Part shown: piece after piece, positions 22,930 through 34,985 of the stretch | Layout of the letters: every line of letters starts with the position of its first letter | Numbering within the stretch: the stretch's first letter is position 1 | Origin: Canna indica | Taxonomy: Eukaryota > Streptophyta > Magnoliopsida > Zingiberales > Cannaceae | NCBI GenBank assembly: GCA_034359265.1 | Contig: CP136890.1 | Coordinates: 50,673,001 to 50,737,000 of the forward strand | DNA length: 64,000 nucleotides | Reading direction: 5' to 3' | Notes under the pieces: generated by a model | Database searches by the model: none | Told to the model about the DNA's origin: nothing | The model's input: only the letters and a program-made list of their open reading frames with translations | Position numbers and translations under genes: made by a program

Positions 22930-23803
22930 TACCCTTCATAATCATATAGTAGCCCAAGTAAATATGGGAATGACATTCTCAATCTTTCGAGCCCTGAGCA
23001 ACAACTACGTTGCGCCAAGTCCAACACCACCATAGGTTTTGTCAGTTCCACCACAATTCTCATATTCTCGTGCTGTTAGCAAGAAATAAAAGCTTCATCA
23101 TGCATTGCCTTTATATGCTGTGTAACTTCTTTCGAGTAGCTAGATTGGTTGCACTGCATTTATTTGATGTTGAAAAATGATTTTGGATCAACTGGACTTG
23201 ATTAAGCTATTGCTTCATTTTGGGCCAACTGTGTTCAACTAGTGGGTCTATTTGGGTTAATGGGCTACCGGACCTTTTTAAATATGCCGTTGTTAATAGG
23301 GAGTATGTGGCCAATTTAAAATATATGCCTTTTCGAGCTAAGATTGGGTTTTCTGATCTAATAGTTGCTTAAATTGGGCCTTTTTAGCGGTTTAAATTGA
23401 GCCGTAAGCTTAGTTGGGCATGTTTGGGCCACTAAAGGCATAAGTTCGGCCACTAATGGTTTGATTCTAATGCACTTAGTTGGGGCGTGCTTGGGCCACT
23501 AATAGTCTCAATTGGGCCGACCATCGGGCTTAATTGAGCATATTTGGGCTAGTGAGGGCCTTCTGTGGCATAGGATCGAGGTTGAATTAGGAATGTATGT
23601 CCATTAATGGACTTTGATTAGCCTGACAACGGCTTAGGTGGCACGTGTTTGGTCCACCAATGGGCTTTAATTGGGTCGACCGTCTACTTTTAGGACAACC
23701 GTCGGCTTCATTGGGCTTTAATTTTCTCAATTGTTCTAATGCTTGCTTACAAACTGTATAAACATCAGATATTTTATCTAATATTGTTGACACAAAACTC
23801 TTT

Positions 23804-23841
<38 letters not shown>

Positions 23842-24800
23842 CGACAAGGTAGCCCATATCCAATACTTATTGGTATTATCTAATATTACTTTGGTTTGTG
23901 CTTTTGGATGTCAATATTTTCATGTTCTTATGAAGTAGAAATAAATCTGTTTAATGTAATTGACATGCCAGATTTTCAAATATTTTATTTTATAAATTGT
24001 TTGGAGTAGACTTTCAAGTTTTTGACTGTCTAGATTTCTTATTTAGCTTCTCGGACGTTTTTCCTTGTAGGTGATCATCAATAGTATAACTATCTTTCGT
24101 ATTTTTTGTGAACAGTGCTATCCTGGGGAGAATGATATGACAATCACTCGTGCAATCCTAATGTAAGTTAGCTTAACATAGATACCTGAGTATACTTCAT
24201 ATTACTATTTGACACAATTTGTCGTTTGTGAGATGAACTTTAATTAGGTACATGTATTGTTTGCTTGCTTCTAGGCATCAAGTTTCCATTTACTCTTTTG
24301 TTGACTGTTTTATATATTATCGAAGTCTCCTTTTAGATTCCTAAATACTTTTTTTAGGTGATGTGATTTGATCCACCTAAGTAGTTTGTTCTCATGATAA
24401 CATGTTTTAAATGTCATACCAATTGAATTTGTCTTGATATGCTCTATAGTATGAGATATGAACATTTTATCGTGAACTGCTTTTTAGTGCTTCTAACATT
24501 ATTTATTTCATTATTTTTATAGGTATTTATCATAAGGAAATGTTGCACTGTCGGAACAGCTTTGTTGATGTGGCCATCAGCTTGATAGTATGTTGTATGA
24601 AATATAGTATAACGAGCTTTTGTTTATAATTACTACTGAGAACTTAGTCTTAGTATGACGAGCCCATATATCTTTCATATAATTTTTATTATGGAATCCA
24701 CTATTATTATATAATCCATTGTTTAGATGTTTCAAAATACTTAAATAGTTGAACGGTTTAAGTATTTTCCCTTGCCGCACATGTATGTATTTTCTTTGTA
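22930..24800. repeat. Segmental duplication, copy 2
   Basis: Collinear with 3640-5965 but without the hAT MITE. Holds a (TA)n run at 23808-23837 and the exon-like block 24116-24162. Differences from copy 1 are mostly point substitutions and small indels. Confidence 0.85.
24116..24162 (+). pseudogene. Exon-like block, second copy
   Basis: Same 47-nt block as at 5378, with AACAG acceptor and GTAAGT donor retained; reads CYPGENDMTITRAIL. Unrecognised protein. Confidence 0.4.
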
Positions 24801-25439
24801 TGACTATGAATCGTTTATTGTGCTCCCTTATGCTATTATTATTTTGTAGTGAAATTTTTTAAATTGTGACTACATTTCTTTACTAATGACCATGTAATTA
24901 AGCACGCAGCCACCCCCGCATTTGCTTTTTTGATGCGATAAAGCCAATGTAGAATATACATCTTCTAATCCATGTCACATTATACTACATCTATCTGAAT
25001 TGGGTTAGGTTACTTAATAGACAATTTCTTTCCTACAGTTAGCATAACCAAGGTAAACAATCAATGCACTTTGTTATTTTGATATCTGATATTCAAATCT
25101 TATGCTTCAGTTAATATCCTAATTTTATGCAGTTTCACTTCCCTTCCAATATTATACCCTACACTGAAGATAGGAATTCAGGCATTACAATTCAAACCTT
25201 CAGCTAAGAATGATTCTACTTCAAATACAACTGAAATTTTAAAGGTTCACTAATGCTTATTATGCTTTGCTGATTTAATGCTTTTTATGCTTTGGTAGAC
25301 ATTTCTATGGATATAGGTCAGTCGTACAAGTAGTTTAATATTGCATATATTTTATATTGATAATCAAAATTACCTGGTGCAGCATACCACTCAATGGATA
25401 CTTGTGAATTATCACATTGATATCAGATTGTGCAATTTG
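24801..25439. other. Unrecognised spacer
   Basis: No coding or element signature supported. Confidence 0.4.
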
Positions 25440-25745
25440 CACTTCTATGCTATGTTGTGTATCTTCTTTTGAGTAGCTAGATTGGTTGCAGTGCATTTAT
25501 TTGATGTTGAAAAATGATTTTGGACCAATTGGAGTTGATTAAGCTATTATAATGTGCTTCATTTTGGGCCAACTGTGTTCAACTAGTGGGTCTATTTGGG
25601 TTAATGAGCTATCGGGCCTTTTTAAATATGCTGCAGTTAATAGGGAGTATGTGGCCAATTTAAAATTTATGTTTCTTCGGGCTAATATTGGATTTTCTGG
25701 TCTACTAGTTGCTTAAATGGAATCTTTTTAGCGATTTAAATCTGT
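25440..25745. repeat. Segmental duplication, partial copy 3
   Basis: Matches 3810-4110 and 23110-23400 (TTGATGTTGAAAAATGATTTTGGACC, GGGCCAACTGTGTTCAACTAGTGGG), so the segment has been copied at least twice locally. Confidence 0.8.
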
Positions 25746-25841
25746 ACCCGTATCCATATCCGTTTTTACTTATGGATATGGATCGGATACGGTGTGGATG
25801 CAGTTTTTAGTTGGCGGATGCGGATAAAATTGCCACCCCTA
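25746..25841 (-). mobile_element. hAT-like MITE end fragment
   Basis: Right end TGCCACCCCTA forms a TAGGGGTGGCA terminal repeat, and the interior carries repeated GGATATGGAT/GGATACGG motifs seen in a common plant hAT MITE type. The left end is missing. Confidence 0.45.
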
Positions 25842-25964
25842 ATTGAAGTCTTTTTGGTAGAACTTGTGTTACGTGTTACATTAGAGTTGAATTTCTTGGT
25901 AAACCCTCTATAATTACTTGTAGTGGGAAATGTAACTGTTCAATTCAGTAAAGAACTATACCTA

Positions 25965-26519
25965 TGACTAGGGTATTATGTCTATGTATATGCATTTTGA
26001 TCTAAAAATTTCCATGTATATTTGCTGGTCTGGCCTCTTGAGCATGGTTGCAGGGGATTATGTCAGTCACTAAGTCTTAGTTGGATTTACCCTTTATACT
26101 ATTATTGTTTTTCAGCCACTGAGCGTGATCAAGCAGGTACTAGGACGCAGTAGCGCAACTGGTGGCGGCAGGGACAGCGGGTCTCGTGACACATCGTGGT
26201 CGGGGGTTATGTTGAGTCTATAGGATCATTTTTATTCTTCTTTTTGTAGATGAGCGTTTAAAACTTTGTTCCACATTGAATGTCAATAATTTTGTTTATG
26301 ATTATTTGATTCATTTTAAATGAGTTTTGAACATTTGTAGTTATCGGAATATTTATGGATTGACGTTTGGAATTTTGATCATTTATGTTTATTGCAAGAA
26401 AACTGGTTTTCTTATATGAACTGCTCAAGGTTTTGTATTCATTGGTTATTATGTTTAGGTCAGGCTTCGGGATACATGTAGTACTTTGGCCGATCATGCT
26501 TGGGTTTTGGGGTGTGATA
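25965..26519 (+). mobile_element. 3' part of 5' LTR, Ty3 element 1
   Basis: Homologous to 34060-34593 of the complete LTR at 32262; ends TTTTGGGGTGTGATA just before a PBS. The first three quarters of this LTR are missing. Confidence 0.8.
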
Positions 26520-26522
26520 ATG

Positions 26523-26535
26523 TGGTATCAAATCG
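26523..26535 (+). promoter_or_regulatory. Decayed Met-tRNA primer binding site
   Basis: TGGTATCAAATCG, against TGGTATCAGAGCG in the sister element at 34597; mismatches fall in the distal half. Confidence 0.7.
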
Positions 26536-26699
26536 GGTACGACAATAGGACTTTAGGTATCGTATGGGGGCATTGCTAGTGTGTTTGCATATGGTATGTC
26601 CTAGTCACGAGATCGATGGCTGAGGCGGTACATATTCATGGTTAAATGTTGGTTAATTATGTATTAAATTGTGTGGAAATTGTTTTATTATTGATAGAT

Positions 26700-27875
26700 A
26701 TGGAGGCGCATGTCGATGCCGTGTTAAGCGGTAGCGTAAGTAACTCCGCTGGTAGGCGAGGCCGAGGCCGAGGCCGAGGTAGAGGCCGAGGTCATGGTCG
26801 GGGACGGGCTCGGGGCATCGGTTAGGCGGCCCAGGAGGAGGCCGTGCAGGACCCCAGAGTTGGACTGTTACTGGCACATGTGATGGAGCTAGCTGAGGAG
26901 CTTTATAGAGAGCGGGATGAGTTCCACAAAGAGCAGGAGGAGTTCCATAGGGAGCGAGAGACGAGGCAGCCGCAGGCTCCACTTGCACCACCAGTGGAAC
27001 CCGCAGTACTGGATCCAGCTGATCCAATTCCATTTAGAAGCAGGGAGGAGGATCGTCGGGAACCAGCGGCAGGCAGTACCCTGTACATGAACTTCGTAAA
27101 GCTGATGCCGCCAGTGTACACAGGTACAAACCCACAGGTGGAGGTGACAGCGTTCCTAAATGATTATATAGAGCTATACGAGGTGTTGGACTGTTCTTCT
27201 GAGGCTATGGCACGCATGGTCGGGCTGCAGCTGAGGGGATCGGCAAAAGAATGGCACTAGACATGGAGGGCCTGCCGAGGAACTCACACGCCATCTCCTA
27301 CATGGGAAGAATTTTGAAACGCCATCGTGGAGAAGTACCTCCCCAGGAACATTCATGAGAGGCGGGCAAGAAAGTTTGAGCAGCTTCGTCAGACGGGTAA
27401 CATGACAGTGACGGAGTATGAGGTAGAGTTCACACGATTGTCCCGTTACCACCCAGCCTTTGTGGCGACGGAGGCTGACTGGGTGAGGCGGTTTGTGGAG
27501 GGCCTGAGAGTTTAGATAGACAGATTGATCCACTACACTGAGGACACCAATTTTGTATAAGTGGTGGATGAGGCGATGCAGAAGGAGGCCATGGTACCTA
27601 CAGATCGGCATGACGGGCCGATAAAGAAGAGGTGCAGACCTCATGGAGCAGGGGACTGGCAGTTTCATTCAGAGCCCAGTGACTCTAGGGTAGCTCGCTC
27701 GCAGGGCCATGGGCAGGGCAGTTTCAGGCTCAGGGCAGACGACTACACAGAGTGCTGCAGCATTCGGAGGACAGAGGGGCGAGCCTCAGATTTTGCAGCG
27801 TCGGCAGCGCATCAGACTCAAACCCAGGCATCAGGGAAACAACGCACGACGGTCCAAGGGAGGCCACCTGCTTGA
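26700..27875 (+). pseudogene. Ty3 element 1 gag
   Basis: ATG at 26700 starts a leader with an Arg-Gly run (GRRGRGRGRGRG), then an in-frame TAG at 26824-26826. The capsid part follows: MNFVKLMPPVYTGTNPQVEV, MVGLQLRGSAKEWH with a stop, and IVEKYLPRNIHERRARKFEQ (27327-27515), then another stop. These are normal Tekay-type gag landmarks. Coding beyond 27560 is degraded and a clean zinc knuckle is not visible. Several nonsense changes make it inactive. Confidence 0.85.
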
Positions 27876-27889
27876 GTTTTTGCGTTGAC

Positions 27890-28282
27890 TCCTGAGGGCG
27901 CAGATGCGTCCAATGCAGTAGTGACAGGTATCGTTGTAGTTAATTCATTACCTGCTTATGTATTATTTGGTCCGGGTGCTACACACTGATTTCTATCTGA
28001 GTTGCTGGCTTCAAGGTTAGGGAAGGACAAAAGTTGGCTCGTTGAGCCTTTGGCAGTGTCTACACCTACAGGTGATACTGCGGTTGCTAGAACGGTCTTT
28101 AGAGACTTTGAGATCTCCATAGGGGGGCACGATTTGAAAGCGGAGCTGATACTCCCACCAACCCTTGAGATGGATGTAATATTGGGCAAGGATTGGCTAT
28201 CAGCCCACTTTGCGTCACTTAACTACAGGAGAAAGGTGGTCACTTTTTGCAAGCCGGGAATACCACCATTTACCTTCTAGGG
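27890..28282 (+). pseudogene. Ty3 element 1 aspartic protease
   Basis: The segment reads LPAYVLFGPGATH, a stop, then FLSELLASRLG, SWLVEPLAVSTPTGD and MDVILGKDWLSAHFASLNYR. The active-site triplet DSG expected in FDSGATHSF reads GPG here, so the catalytic Asp is lost, and a TGA follows His. Placed between gag and RT as in all Ty3 elements. Confidence 0.85.
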
Positions 28283-28307
28283 TGATGGGAGGGGAGATTC
28301 CATCAGA

Positions 28308-29800
28308 GTGATATCAGCCCTCCAGGCCTGCAAGCTGATGGCGGGAGGTTGTCAGTCATTTCTGGCTTTTGTGTCTGCAGATACCTTCGGCAGGGACTCG
28401 GCTGGCAGTATTGAGGGGACTCCGGTGGTCATGGATTTTCCTGACGTGTTCCTCGAGGAGTTACCGGGACTACCACCGGCGCGGGAGATCGAATTCTACA
28501 TTGAACTGCAACCGAGGGTGAAACTGATCTCAATTCCACCTTACCGGATGACACCTGCGGAGTTGAGAGAGCTTAAGGCCCACCTGCAAGAGTTGTTGGA
28601 TTTGGAGTTTATTCACCCAAGTGTATCACCTTGGGAGCACCGGTACTATTCATTAGAAAGAAAGACGGGTCAATGCGGATGTGTATAGATTACCGGCAGC
28701 TTAATAAGATAACCATCAAAAACCGTTATCCACTTCCCAGGATTGATGATCTGTTTGATCAGTTGCAGGGAGCCCAGTGGTTTTCAAAGATTGACCTAAG
28801 GTCGGGGTACCATCAGCTGAGAATCCGAGGTCAAGACATTAAGAAGACTGCTTTTAGAACAAGATATGGTCATTATGAGTTCTTGCTCATGTCCTTCGGG
28901 CTAACTAACACACCAGCAGCCTTCATGGACCTTATGAATCGGGTATTCAAGGAATTCTTAGACAGGTTCGTCATAGTATTCTGATATATTCCAAGAGCGA
29001 GGTTGAGCACCAAGATCATCTGAGGATAGTTCTAGAAACCCTCAGGCAGCACCAGCTTTTTGCTAAATTCTCTAAGTGTGAGTTCTGGTTGACTAGTGTA
29101 GGCTTCTTGGGGTATATTGTATCTAGAACGGGGGTGAAGGTGGACCATGCGAAGATCGAGGCAGTTCAGAACTATGAGAGGCCAACTAATATTGTCGAGA
29201 TCTGTAGTTTCTTGGGGTTGGCCGACTACTATAGAAAATTTGTGGAGAATTTCTCTAAGATTGCCGCCCCGCTCACATGCCTGACTCAGAAGAAGGTAAA
29301 ATTCGTGTGGGATGATAAATGCGAGGAGAGCTTTCAGCAGCTTAAGGACCATTTGACTACCACTCCAGTGTTAGCATTACCTTCACGATCAGGACGGTTC
29401 GCAGTATGTTGCGATGCTTCTCAGGTTGGGCTAGGGTGTGTACTGATGTCATGGCCGAGTCATTGTGTACGCATCCAGACAGCTAAAGAACCACGAGAAG
29501 AATTATCCAACTCATGATCTAGAGTTGGCGGCTATAGTTTTGGCTCTTAAGCTGTGGCGCCATTTTCTGTATAGTGAGGCATGTGAGATTTGCACTGACC
29601 ACAAGAGCCTCCAATACTTGATTACCCAGAAGGACCTGAACCTAAAGCAGCGCAGATGGATCGAGCTGCTAAAGGACTATGATTGCACGGTCTTGTACCA
29701 TCTCGAGAAAGCAAATGTGGTGGTAGATGCTCTGAGCAAAAAGTTCATGGGCAGTCTGGCACATGTGACAGTTAGGAGGAGACCGCTGGCACGGGAGCTT
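28308..29800 (+). pseudogene. Ty3 element 1 reverse transcriptase and RNase H
   Basis: N-terminal RT in one frame (VFLEELPGLPPAREIEFYIE), then 28631-28984 in another: [35 protein letters not shown] and [20 protein letters not shown], up to DRFVIVF. The next bases read out of frame into [15 protein letters not shown], so the short stretch that should hold the catalytic Asp-Asp is deleted. Connector and RNase H continue from 29089 (FLGLADYYRKFVENFSKIA) and 29465 ([40 protein letters not shown]). The enzyme is dead. Confidence 0.9.
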
Positions 29801-31391
29801 GCCGCGTGTTTGGACGATGGAGCAGTCCTGTCAGTGTTTAACTTCGGAGTGCTGGTGGCGCATATGCGAGTGCAGTCCACGCTGGTGGAAATGTTGCGTG
29901 CAGCTCAGGCAGAGGATGCTTTCTGCTCGCTGATCGTGGACCTAGTTAGGAGAGGTGATGCTGACAATGGGTATGGAGTGGATTCCGAAGGTGTCCTGAG
30001 ATTCAAGGATAGGATAGTGGTGCCCGACATGGCGGAGGTCCGCAAGCAGATATTGGAAATAACCCACTGTTCCACCTACACCATGCACCCGGGGCTACAA
30101 AGATGTACAGGGATTTGAGGCAGCTTTATTGGTGGAAAGGAATGAAGAAAGAGGTGGCAGAGTTCAAGGCTAAGTGTTTGGTTTGCCAGCAGGTAAAGGC
30201 CGAACACTTGAGGCCTGCAGGACTGTTGCAGAATCTGGAGGTGCCATAGTGGAAATGAGAGAAAATCACTATGGATTTTGTTACAGGCTTACCGAGACTA
30301 GGGAAGGAAAATAATTCTATCTCGGTAGTGGTGGACCGGTTAACCAAGATGGCACGTTTTATTTCAATAAAGACTACATTCACTGCTGAGCAGTATGCAC
30401 GACTGTTTCTAGACGCATTGTTGCATATCACGAGATCCCAGTAATGATTATATCTGATCGGGGCACTCAGTTCACTGCGCGGTTCTGGCAGTCCTTCTAG
30501 GAGGCCTTGGGCACGCAGGTCCAATTTAGCACCACTTTCCACCCGCAGACAGACGGACAGTCCAAGAGGACCATTCAGACACTAGAAGATATGCTGAAAG
30601 CCTGCGTTTTGGATTTGGAGGGCGGTTGGGAGAGACATTTACCTTTGATTGAGTTCGCCTATAATAATAACTACTAGAGTAGCATCGGCATGGCACCGTT
30701 CGAGGCCTTGTACGGGCGCAGATGCAGGTCGCCCGTAGGATGGTTTGAGGCTGGCGAGTCCCAAATGTTAGGTCCGAATCTGGTTCATGAGGCAGTTGAG
30801 AAGGTGAAGCTAATTAAGGAATGACTTTTGGTAGAGCAGAGTCGTCAGAAAATGTATACATATGGTAAAGCTCGGGATTTGGAATTCCAGGAAGGGGAGT
30901 TGGTTTTCCTAAAGGTGTCTCCTATGAAGGGAGTTGTTCATTTTGGGAAGAGAGGGAAACTAAACCCCAGATTTATCGGGCCATTCCCTATCCTGCGACG
31001 TAGAGGTGCGATTGCTTATGAGCTGGCCCTACCATCTAGCATGGATCGAGTTCATCCTATTTCCCATGTATCCATGCTAAAGCAGTATGTTCGAGATGAG
31101 TCTCATGTTCTCGATGAGTCTTATGTTCTCGATGCTGCTGCAGTAGAGATTGACCCGACAGTCTCGTTTGAAGAAAATTCCATTGAGATTATGGACAGGC
31201 AGATAAGGAAGCTTAGATCTCGAGAGGTTCCCCTGGTAAAGGTCTGCTGGGAGATTCACTCGGGTCAGGAGGCCACCTGGGAGGTTGAGAGCGACATGAA
31301 GGAAAAATATCCCCATCTTTTCGATGTCGTGGTGAGTCTCTTTTCCTGTTTGAAAATTCGAGGTCGAATTTCCCTTAAGGGGGGGGGGTAG
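29801..31391 (+). pseudogene. Ty3 element 1 integrase and chromodomain
   Basis: The zinc-binding region near 30085-30200 shows HPG, a frame break, then [14 protein letters not shown] (HHCC type). The catalytic core is broken into pieces ([39 protein letters not shown]). The last part is open at 30828-31391: QKMYTYGKARDLEFQEGELV, then LNPRFIGPF, a small duplicated motif (DESHVLDESYVLD) and the chromodomain with SGQEATWEVESDMKEKYPHL. A chromovirus, closely related to the minus-strand element at 20.5 kb. Confidence 0.9.
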
Positions 31392-31393
31392 AT
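31377..31393 (+). promoter_or_regulatory. Polypurine tract, Ty3 element 1
   Basis: AAGG followed by eight G and TAGAT, directly before TGTTATAACC, the LTR start. Confidence 0.85.
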
Positions 31394-31535
31394 TGTTATA
31401 ACCAAAATTTGTTGTTAATTTTATTTAATCGGTTTGGTAGAAGAAAAATGAAGACTTAAATCGGGCAAGTTAGCGGAGTTTCGAGCGAAACTTGGTATGA
31501 TTTAATTTAGAAAAAAAAAATAGAAATTTCATATA
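31394..31535 (+). mobile_element. First 142 bp of 3' LTR, Ty3 element 1
   Basis: TGTTATAACCAAAATTTGTTG matches the LTR start at 32262. Homology stops at TTTCATATA, and helicase-like exon sequence begins within a few bases. Confidence 0.8.
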
Positions 31536-32261
31536 TGTAGTTGCCTAAGTAAATCAATGGAGACATACTATCAGGTAGGCTCAAATATAAGCATCCTTTA
31601 CATTGTTCAATATCTTCCTATTAATTTTCTTATCCTCCCAGGAGAGAGTGGTCGAGCTGGGAGAGACGGACTGTTATCAGATTGTGTTTTATATTATCGA
31701 CCAGGCGATGTTCCACGACACGTGAAACTTGTGATTGATTATCAAGCCTCAATGTCTCATATGCATCTTTGACAACTAATTAGTTATTTTGCTTTTTAGC
31801 CAGAGTTCAATGGTTTTTTACGAGAATGCTGGTTTGCAGAATCTCTATGATATAGTTAGATATTGCTAGGTGGAACAAATGACCTTTTGTTTATCTTTGT
31901 AATTAAGTTGTGTAATTTGGTATAGGCCGATAATTCCTAATAAAAAATAAAGGAACACATTATCGTTCTTGTTTGGATTCTTCTAATAGAAAAGAAACAA
32001 ATGGCCTTTAAGTATGTTAATTCTGTTTTGAACAAAGGCTTACATCATACTTTTTAATCAGTATTTCTTTCTATAGTCTAAAAGAAAATGCCGCCGAGGA
32101 GCTTTCTTTCGGCATTTTGGGGAACCCATACAGGAATGTAATGGTACGTTAATATGTTTTCTTAATTTGCAGTAGGATTACCATTTTTAGTTTCTTTCAA
32201 CTAGATTTTTCTACCACCCCATACTCTTCGTTGCTATTAATACTTCATGGATGTGTGATAA

Positions 32262-34593
32262 TGTTATAACCAAAATTTGTTGTTAATTTTATTTAATCGG
32301 TTTGGTAGCAGGAAAGCGAAGACTTAAAGGGCAAGTTAGAGGAGTTTCGAGCGAAACTTGGTATGATTTAATTTAGAAAAAAAAAATTAGAAAAATTTCA
32401 TATCTATTATTTGTGCAATTTTTGGCATGATATTATGATAGTGGATTTCAAGACGAACTCGGTTGTTCGACCGGAGTTTGAATCAGACTTAGATCGGATT
32501 CAAAATGAGCCTTTTTTAATTGATTTAAGTATGAGGGTAATAGGGTAACTTGGGGTTTAATTAAACCCCAAGTTATAAATTAGGGAGGGTGTGTGGCTGG
32601 GCGCCGAGAGCACCCAACCGAGGAGAAGCGACGCAAAGAGGGGGCGAGCGGACCACGGTCGGGCTTTGGCAAACTCGTCGGCGGCGGTTGTCGGAGGAAT
32701 CAAATTTACCCTTCCTCCTCTTCATCTTCCCTAAAGCTGTGAGTGATTTAACCTCCTTCTTCTTTGCTTATAGAGTCTAGCCGCCGCCTCCCTGTTCGTG
32801 ATTTCTCACCATGAATTTAACGTCAATTTTGATGAGGTTTTTCACACTATCAAGGATTTCAATAATGTTGCATGATTGTATGTTGATTTATTGTTTCTTT
32901 GGACCTTGCTACCTCTAATTGACCCAAGCCAGGGCAACCGTCTCCCCCCAATCGCCGATGGCTTCACGGCCAGAAAAGGGGGTCGTGCCCCTGTTTCTGT
33001 GCGTGGCCTTCTCGGGTAGAAATGGGGGGCCACGCCTCTGTTCCACGCATGGCCTTCTCGGCCAGAACAGGGGGGCCGCGCCTCTGTTCCGCGCATGGCC
33101 TTCTCGGCCAGAACAGGGGGCCGCGCCCCTGTTCATGCGTATGGCCTTCTCGGCCAAGAACAGAGCCAACCGCCCCCTCCCCATGAAAAAGGCCACTCGG
33201 CCAAATTGTGGGTAGCTGTCCCCTTCTATGTTGAAGGTCACTTGGTCTTGGATGAATCTGGACAGCCGTTTATCCTTGCTTGTTGCTAGGTTCATAAGTT
33301 AGATTAATCAAGCAATAGGATAGCACACATCAACTTAAGGATCTTAAACTTAATGGTAGGGACTAAACTGCTCACAAATGCTCTTACACATAGTTTAGGG
33401 TCAAACACCGAGTAGGAAGAGATTAGAGACAAGTAAAACATAGGCTTCCCTTGGCATGTTGGAAATTTAGATGATGTTTCTCTTATATTTTGTAAATGAT
33501 ACGACTTGATTTAATTGTGTGCATAAAGTTATTTTGATTATCTCATGAATTGTCTCACTTACATGTTATGAATAAGTCATGTGCCCCTTTTACTTGCGGA
33601 TATTAAAGGCCTTGGTGGCCCCAGGATAGTTTACAAGCTTGCAGATGTACACATTTATTTTATGTTATGTTTATATGCATGTACCGTGGATTGGTTGTGA
33701 GTGCTTGGATGTGTTTGTGGATGTGGATCGGGAAGCTCGTCAGTTGCTACACGGACGATCGACCCGGGTGGCCAAGAGCGGGAAGTGCGCTGAGACAGAG
33801 GTGATCAGTGCCTGACTCATAGATCGACGGGTCTCTAGATGATTGGATGGATGGGTCCCTGGATATTGGACCGACGGGTCCTTGGACCGGGAAGCTCGTC
33901 AGTACTGCCACGTTGACGATCGACTCAGGTTGCTTGCGTGGATGATTGATTGTTTGTACTTGATAATTACCTTATGATGGATTTTATTTATGTCGTTATA
34001 TGGCTACGCTTGAATATACACACATATATGTATGGATTATTAGCATGTCTATCTCCGTATTCTATGCATTTTGATCTAAAAATTTCTCTGTATATTTGTT
34101 GGTCTGGCCTCTTGAGCATGGTTGCAGGAGATTATGTCACTCACTAAGTCCTAGTTGGACTTACCCTTTATATTATTATTGTTTTTCAGCCCCTGGGCGT
34201 GATCAAGCAGGTACTAGGACATAGTAGCGCAATTGGTGGCGGCAGGGACCGCGGGTCTCATGACACGTTGTGGTCGGGGGTTATGTTGAGTCCATAGGAT
34301 CATTTTTATTCTTCTTTTTGTAGATGGGCGTTTAAAACTTTGTTCCACATTAAATGTCAAAAATTTTATTTATGATTATTTGATTCATTTTAAATGAGTT
34401 TTGAACATTTGTAGTTATCAGATTATTTATGGATTGGCTTTTGGAATTTTGATCATTTATGTTTATTGCAAGAAAACTAGTTTTCTTATTTGAACTTCTC
34501 AAGGTTTCGTATTAATTGGTTATTATGTTTAGGTCAGGCTTTGGGGTACATGTAGTACTCTAGCCGGTCATGCCTGGCTTTTGGTATGTGATA
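32262..34593 (+). mobile_element. 5' LTR of Ty3 element 2 (about 2.3 kb)
   Basis: The most complete LTR of this family in the window. Contains a GC-rich block (32590-32700), a ~46-bp minisatellite (32980-33150) and an AT-rich 3' half. Ends TATGTGATA three bases before the PBS. Confidence 0.85.
32980..33155. repeat. GC-rich ~46-bp minisatellite in LTR
   Basis: About 3.5 units of GGCCTTCTCGGCCAGAACAG followed by GGGGGCCGCGCC and CTGTTC. Open frames on both strands here are repeat artefacts. Confidence 0.9.
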
Positions 34594-34596
34594 ATA

Positions 34597-34609
34597 TGGT
34601 ATCAGAGCG
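34597..34609 (+). promoter_or_regulatory. Primer binding site, Ty3 element 2
   Basis: TGGTATCAGAGCG, an intact Met-tRNA type PBS just after the LTR. Confidence 0.85.
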
Positions 34610-34787
34610 GGTACGATAATAGGACTTTAGGTATCGTTTGGGGGCATTGCTAGCGTGTCTACATATGGTATGTCCTAGTCACGAGATCGATGATTGAACC
34701 TGCGCACTAGCGGCGATACGTATTCATGGTTAAATGTTGGTTAATTGTGTATTAAATTGTGTGGAAATTGTTTTATTATTAATAGAT

Positions 34788-34985
34788 ATGGAGGCGCATG
34801 TCGATGCCGTGTTAAGCGGTAGCATAAGTAACTCCGCTGGTAGGCGAGGCCGAGGCCGAGGACGAGGTAGAGGCCGAGGCCGTGGCTGGGGACGGGCTCG
34901 GGGCATCGGTTAGGCGGCCCAGGAGGAGGTCGTGCAGGACCCCAAAGTCGGACAGTTATCGGCACAGGTGACGGAGCTAACTGAG
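34788..34985 (+). pseudogene. Gag N-terminal remnant, Ty3 element 2
   Basis: ATG at 34788 starts the same Arg-Gly-rich leader as in element 1, with the same in-frame TAG after GIG, then VQDPKVGQLSAQVTELTEE before sequence switches abruptly to LTR at 34986. Confidence 0.8.

Noticed and set aside
26653..27121. Minus-strand Pro-rich frames opposite the Ty3 gag
   Set aside because: They are shadows of the Arg/Gly-rich and capsid coding on the plus strand.
32980..33155. CRISPR-like array
   Set aside because: Units are adjacent without unique spacers and sit in a plant LTR; a minisatellite explains them.
6815..34609. TGGTATCAGAGC sites as tRNA genes
   Set aside because: They match only the tRNA 3' end complement and abut LTRs; they are primer binding sites, with no cloverleaf.
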